A stretch of 64,000 bases of DNA from Hoeflea phototrophica DFL-43. Its GTDB lineage: Bacteria; Pseudomonadota; Alphaproteobacteria; Rhizobiales; Rhizobiaceae. Shown here one piece after another: positions 61,188-64,000 of this stretch (position 1 is the first letter of the stretch; the number at the start of each line of letters is the position of its first letter). The position numbers and the translations under genes are program-made. The notes below the pieces were generated by a model, which was not told the origin of the DNA, did not search any database, and saw only the letters and a list, made by a program, of their open reading frames with translations. The stretch covers positions 3,793,853 through 3,857,852 of the forward strand of contig NZ_CM002917.1 of assembly GCF_000154705.2 (NCBI RefSeq), given 5' to 3'.

Positions 61188-62408
61188 ATGCTCCGATCAC
61201 CCCTAAGTCTGATCCGCGCCACAGCCGTGAGCCTTGCGATCGGCATTGCCGCTCCGCTTCCTGCAAAAGCAGATGCCGGATTCCGGCAATGGGTTGCGAG
61301 CTTCTACAGCACTGCAGCCAAGTCCGGCATTACGCAGGCAACCTACAATGCGGCGTTCAACGGCGTGACCGCGCCCGACCCGCGGGTGCTGGAAAAAGCA
61401 CGCTTCCAGCCTGAGTTCACCACCAAGGTGTGGGACTACCTCGATTCACGCGTCAACCCTTATACCATCGCCAAAGGCCGGGAAATGCAGGCCCGCCACG
61501 CCAGAACCCTGGCTGCCATCGAGCGAAAGTTCGGAATTGACGCCTCGGTGCTGCTCGCGATTTGGTCCATGGAATCCAATTTCGGCGAGATTCTGACAAA
61601 AACAGACCGGCTTCATTACGTTCCGCAGGCCCTCGCAACACTCGCCTATGGCGATCGCAAGCGCGCCAAATTTGCCCGTCAGCAACTCGTTGCAGCCCTC
61701 AAGATTCTGCAATCCGGTGACATTGCGGCACGCGAGATGACTGGCTCCTGGGCCGGAGCTATGGGCCACACCCAGTTCATCCCCACCAGCTATCTCGCCT
61801 TCGCAGTCGATGCAGATGGCAATGGCCATCGTGACATCTGGAATTCCATTCCCGATGCATTGGCAACCGCTGCAAACCTGCTCAAGAAGAACGGCTGGCG
61901 GACAGGCGAGACCTGGGGTTACGAATCGATCGCTCCGCGCGGAGGATCGAAATACGAGGGTCAGACCAAGACGCTCTCGCAATGGGCAGCTCTGGGCTTC
62001 ACCCGTCCGGGCGGCAAAGGGTTTCCCGTCGGCAACCGGCGCGCGGAACTCAAAATGCCCGGAGGGGCAAACGGCCCGGCGTTCCTGATGACCAAGAACT
62101 TTTTTGTCCTCAAGCGCTACAACAACTCCGACAGCTACGCACTGGCAGTTGGCGTCCTGGCTGATGAAATCGCAGGTTTCGGCGGCGTCGATCAGCGCTG
62201 GCCCCGCCCACCGGGCACTCTTGACGTGAAGGAAAAGTTCGAACTCCAAACACGATTGAAGCAACTCGGCTTCTATGACGGTGAGATCGACGGCAACATC
62301 GGCTCGGGTTCACGCGCTGCAATTGCTTCCTTCCAAAGCCGCGCAGGCTTGACCGGAGAAGCGCTTCCGTCGCAAAAGGTACTCGAAGCGATCCGCCGCT
62401 ACCAATAG
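61188..62408 (+). CDS. Lytic murein transglycosylase (MltB type)
   Basis: The 406-residue protein has a signal peptide (SLAIGIAAPLPAKA), an SLT_2/MltB catalytic domain with the active Glu in SMESNFGEIL near residue 130 and GAMGHTQFIPTSYL, and a C-terminal PG_binding_1 domain (LKQLGFYDGEIDGNIGSGS). It cuts peptidoglycan glycan strands to make anhydromuropeptides. It is periplasmic; no lipobox is seen, unlike E. coli MltB. It is divergent from galU. Confidence 0.92.
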   Translation: MLRSPLSLIRATAVSLAIGIAAPLPAKADAGFRQWVASFYSTAAKSGITQATYNAAFNGVTAPDPRVLEKARFQPEFTTKVWDYLDSRVNPYTIAKGREMQARHARTLAAIERKFGIDASVLLAIWSMESNFGEILTKTDRLHYVPQALATLAYGDRKRAKFARQQLVAALKILQSGDIAAREMTGSWAGAMGHTQFIPTSYLAFAVDADGNGHRDIWNSIPDALATAANLLKKNGWRTGETWGYESIAPRGGSKYEGQTKTLSQWAALGFTRPGGKGFPVGNRRAELKMPGGANGPAFLMTKNFFVLKRYNNSDSYALAVGVLADEIAGFGGVDQRWPRPPGTLDVKEKFELQTRLKQLGFYDGEIDGNIGSGSRAAIASFQSRAGLTGEALPSQKVLEAIRRYQ

Positions 62409-62474
62409 CCCGACGTGGCGGATCCCTCAGGTCCAGGCAATTGGCCGCAGCGACCGCAACGGAGTTCGCAACTC

Positions 62475-63629
62475 GTGCATATGCGCCGCACAGCAGTATT
62501 GATGTTGACCGTGATGCTCTTAGGCATGGCGCCAGCCCTGCTCGCCACGCAGACCGCTACGCCCGCCTCGGCGCAAGAGCGGGTCGAGCGCAAGTCAATC
62601 CTGCAACTTCTTTTTGGGAGAAAAAATACGGTCCGGCAGGAAACCCGGCGGACCAGCCGGGTCAAGAGAACCCAACGCAGAGCAGAACCGGCCGCCGTTC
62701 CAGCACCAGCACAAGACATCGAGAAACTTGAAAATGCACGAAAGATACTTGTCTTGGGGGATTTCATTGCCGGTGGCGCCGCTGACGGATTGCGCGAGGC
62801 CTTTGCCGAAGCACCCGGTGTCGTGGTCGTTGACAGAAGCAACGGATCCTCGGGGCTTGTTCGGGACGATTACTACGATTGGTTGGGAGAAGCTCCGGCA
62901 ATTCTTGCAGAAATCCAGCCATCCATCATTGTGGTCCAGCTCGGATCCAATGATCGGCAACAGCTTGTGGTCGATGGAGAGAGCGAAGCCGTACGCTCTC
63001 CAAAATGGCTGATCGAATACGAACGCCGCACACGGGAATTCATAACGCGCCTGCGGGCCGCAAACGCGCCCTTGCTGTGGGTTGGTCTTCCCGCATTTCA
63101 GTCGGCTGCCATGACCAGCGATATTGTCGCACTCAACGGGATATTCCGAAAACAGGTCGCGCTCGCCGGCGGCGAATTCATCGATATCTGGGACGGGTTT
63201 GTGGATGAGAGCGGCAAGTTCATTTTCACCGGGTCCGATATCAATGGCCAGCAGGTGCGATTGCGGGGATCAGACGGGATCAACGTCACTCGCGCTGGGC
63301 GGCGCAAGATTGCATTCTACATCGAAAAACCCGCGCGCCGCCTTCTTGGCGATGCGGCTTCGGTGAACGTCACAACATTGGGCACTCAAAACCTGCCTGA
63401 GATTTTCATGCCGCCCGCACCGGGCGATACGCCCGCCGCGATCATGCGCACACGACCTGTCGCGATGACCGACCCGGATCTCGACGGCGGTTCCGCACTT
63501 CTGGGCGAAATGCCGGCGACCGCCAGTCTGGTCAGGTCTCCGCGTGACCAGCTGGTGATTGACGGGATGTTGTCTGACGCGCCTGAAGGCCGCGCCGACA
63601 ACTTTGCCTGGCCACGATCGGAACCGTAA
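62475..63629 (+). CDS. DUF459 SGNH-like exported protein
   Basis: The 384-residue protein has a signal peptide (LMLTVMLLGMAPALLA), a charged linker, and a DUF459 domain: ILVLGDFIAGGAADGL in block I, VDRSNGSSGLVRDDYYDW, VVQLGSNDRQ in block III and GSDGINVTRAG near the C-terminus. The SGNH serine of block I is replaced by Phe (GDF), so ester hydrolysis by the usual mechanism is doubtful. The start is GTG 62475 with GGAG 10 bases upstream; ATG 62481 is an alternative. It lies 66 bases after the transglycosylase gene and may be co-transcribed. Confidence 0.85.
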   Translation: MHMRRTAVLMLTVMLLGMAPALLATQTATPASAQERVERKSILQLLFGRKNTVRQETRRTSRVKRTQRRAEPAAVPAPAQDIEKLENARKILVLGDFIAGGAADGLREAFAEAPGVVVVDRSNGSSGLVRDDYYDWLGEAPAILAEIQPSIIVVQLGSNDRQQLVVDGESEAVRSPKWLIEYERRTREFITRLRAANAPLLWVGLPAFQSAAMTSDIVALNGIFRKQVALAGGEFIDIWDGFVDESGKFIFTGSDINGQQVRLRGSDGINVTRAGRRKIAFYIEKPARRLLGDAASVNVTTLGTQNLPEIFMPPAPGDTPAAIMRTRPVAMTDPDLDGGSALLGEMPATASLVRSPRDQLVIDGMLSDAPEGRADNFAWPRSEP

Positions 63630-63686
63630 GGTCCGGCCCTCGAGACCTGCACGACCGCTGCCCTGACCAAAACAGACCCGTGACGA

Positions 63687-64000
63687 TCAGCTTGGAAGAT
63701 CAGTCGCACCCATCAGGCTCATATCGATTGCACGCGCAGCCTGACGCCCCTCACGAATCGCCCAGACCACCAGGCTCTGGCCACGGCGCACATCCCCTGC
63801 AGCCCATAGCTTGTCCACCGACGTCTTGTAGTCGGTGTCACTGGCAGCAACATTGGTCGAGCCGCGGCGGTCCTGACTGATCGATAGTCTGTCGCCAAGT
63901 TCGCTGATGACGCCATCATCATAGGCGCCACGGAAACCGATCGCGACGAACACCAGATCCGCCTTGATCAGGAATTCGCTGCCGGCAATCGGCTTGCGCT
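63687..64000 (-). CDS. gltD: Glutamate synthase small subunit (5' end outside window)
   Basis: The last 104 codons are present. They read RKPIAGSEFLIKADLVFVAI, then the C-terminal GltD pattern VAASDTDYKTSVDKLWAAGD and RRGQSLVVWAIREGRQAARA, the NADPH/FAD-binding end of the small subunit. With GltB it makes glutamate from glutamine and 2-oxoglutarate. gltB would be expected beyond the right edge. It converges with the DUF459 gene. Confidence 0.93.
   Translation of the reverse strand, partial: RKPIAGSEFLIKADLVFVAIGFRGAYDDGVISELGDRLSISQDRRGSTNVAASDTDYKTSVDKLWAAGDVRRGQSLVVWAIREGRQAARAIDMSLMGATDLPS

Noticed and set aside
1..64000. tRNA genes, CRISPR arrays, insertion sequences and prophage
   Set aside because: I looked for tRNA T-loop patterns, regularly spaced repeats, and transposase or phage proteins on both strands and saw none; a covariance or profile search would be needed to exclude them fully.

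Overview
The window reads as chromosomal DNA of a high-GC alphaproteobacterium of the order Rhizobiales (Hyphomicrobiales), probably in or near Rhizobiaceae or a Hoeflea-like lineage. This rests on lineage-typical genes (Omp10-type lipoprotein, GapR/DUF2312, DUF1465, DUF1192, DUF4164, DUF1036 next to pyk, DUF882, homospermidine synthase), on gene order around zapA-tkt-gap-pgk-aldolase, and on TTAA-N7-TTAA CtrA boxes. The genus is inference. I see no prophage, transposase, integrase, CRISPR array or tRNA; most of the window is core chromosome.

Layout. 1-5.0 kb: yebC (cut by the left edge), a GFA-type zinc protein, an MBL-fold protein with a TPR partner, a DM13 protein, ymdB and 5-formyl-THF cyclo-ligase. 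5.3-10.6 kb: a small LuxR-type HTH protein and a tetR-acrA-acrB RND efflux cassette that seems to have been inserted between the cyclo-ligase gene and its usual neighbours 6S RNA and zapA. 10.6-11.7 kb: a 106-bp two-hairpin repeat, a 30-bp palindrome, a 6S RNA candidate, zapA and DUF4164. 12-18 kb: carbon metabolism genes tkt, gap, a DUF1089 gene, pgk and class I aldolase. 18-26.8 kb: SGNH hydrolase, MFS transporter, quinone oxidoreductase, DUF1192, DUF1465, rpmE, ABC exporter, fatty-acid desaturase and a PhnD-like protein. 26.8-33.2 kb: a non-flagellar MotA/MotB-like pair, IMPase, efp, a Sel1 protein, thiE and a TauE-family permease. 33-42.7 kb: acyl-CoA synthetase, ArsR, two divergent DUF465 genes, purEK, rpmJ, a TPR protein, an alpha/beta hydrolase, pyk-DUF1036 and an N-formylglutamate amidohydrolase. 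42.7-64 kb: gapR, DUF882, a sigma-54 response regulator, pepF, hss, an Omp10-like lipoprotein, a PaaK-like ligase, a LysM 5'-nucleotidase, hemH, the second copy of the 106-bp repeat, an SPFH-NfeD pair, a KpsF-type isomerase, an outer-membrane barrel, galU, an MltB-type transglycosylase, a DUF459 protein and gltD (cut by the right edge).

How the genes fit together. tkt-gap-pgk-aldolase with pyk supply lower glycolysis/gluconeogenesis and pentose-phosphate links. The KpsF-type isomerase, galU, barrel, transglycosylase, DUF882 and MotAB-like genes point to envelope work. zapA, gapR, DUF1465 and the CtrA boxes tie several loci to the cell cycle.

The most notable signal not explained by genes is at about 21555-21691: a perfect CtrA box in the -35 position, a -10 element, two hairpins, an unpaired CCTCCC segment and a strong intrinsic terminator. 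Together these look like a CtrA-controlled small RNA of about 95 nt. A second CtrA box lies before the DUF1465 gene just downstream.
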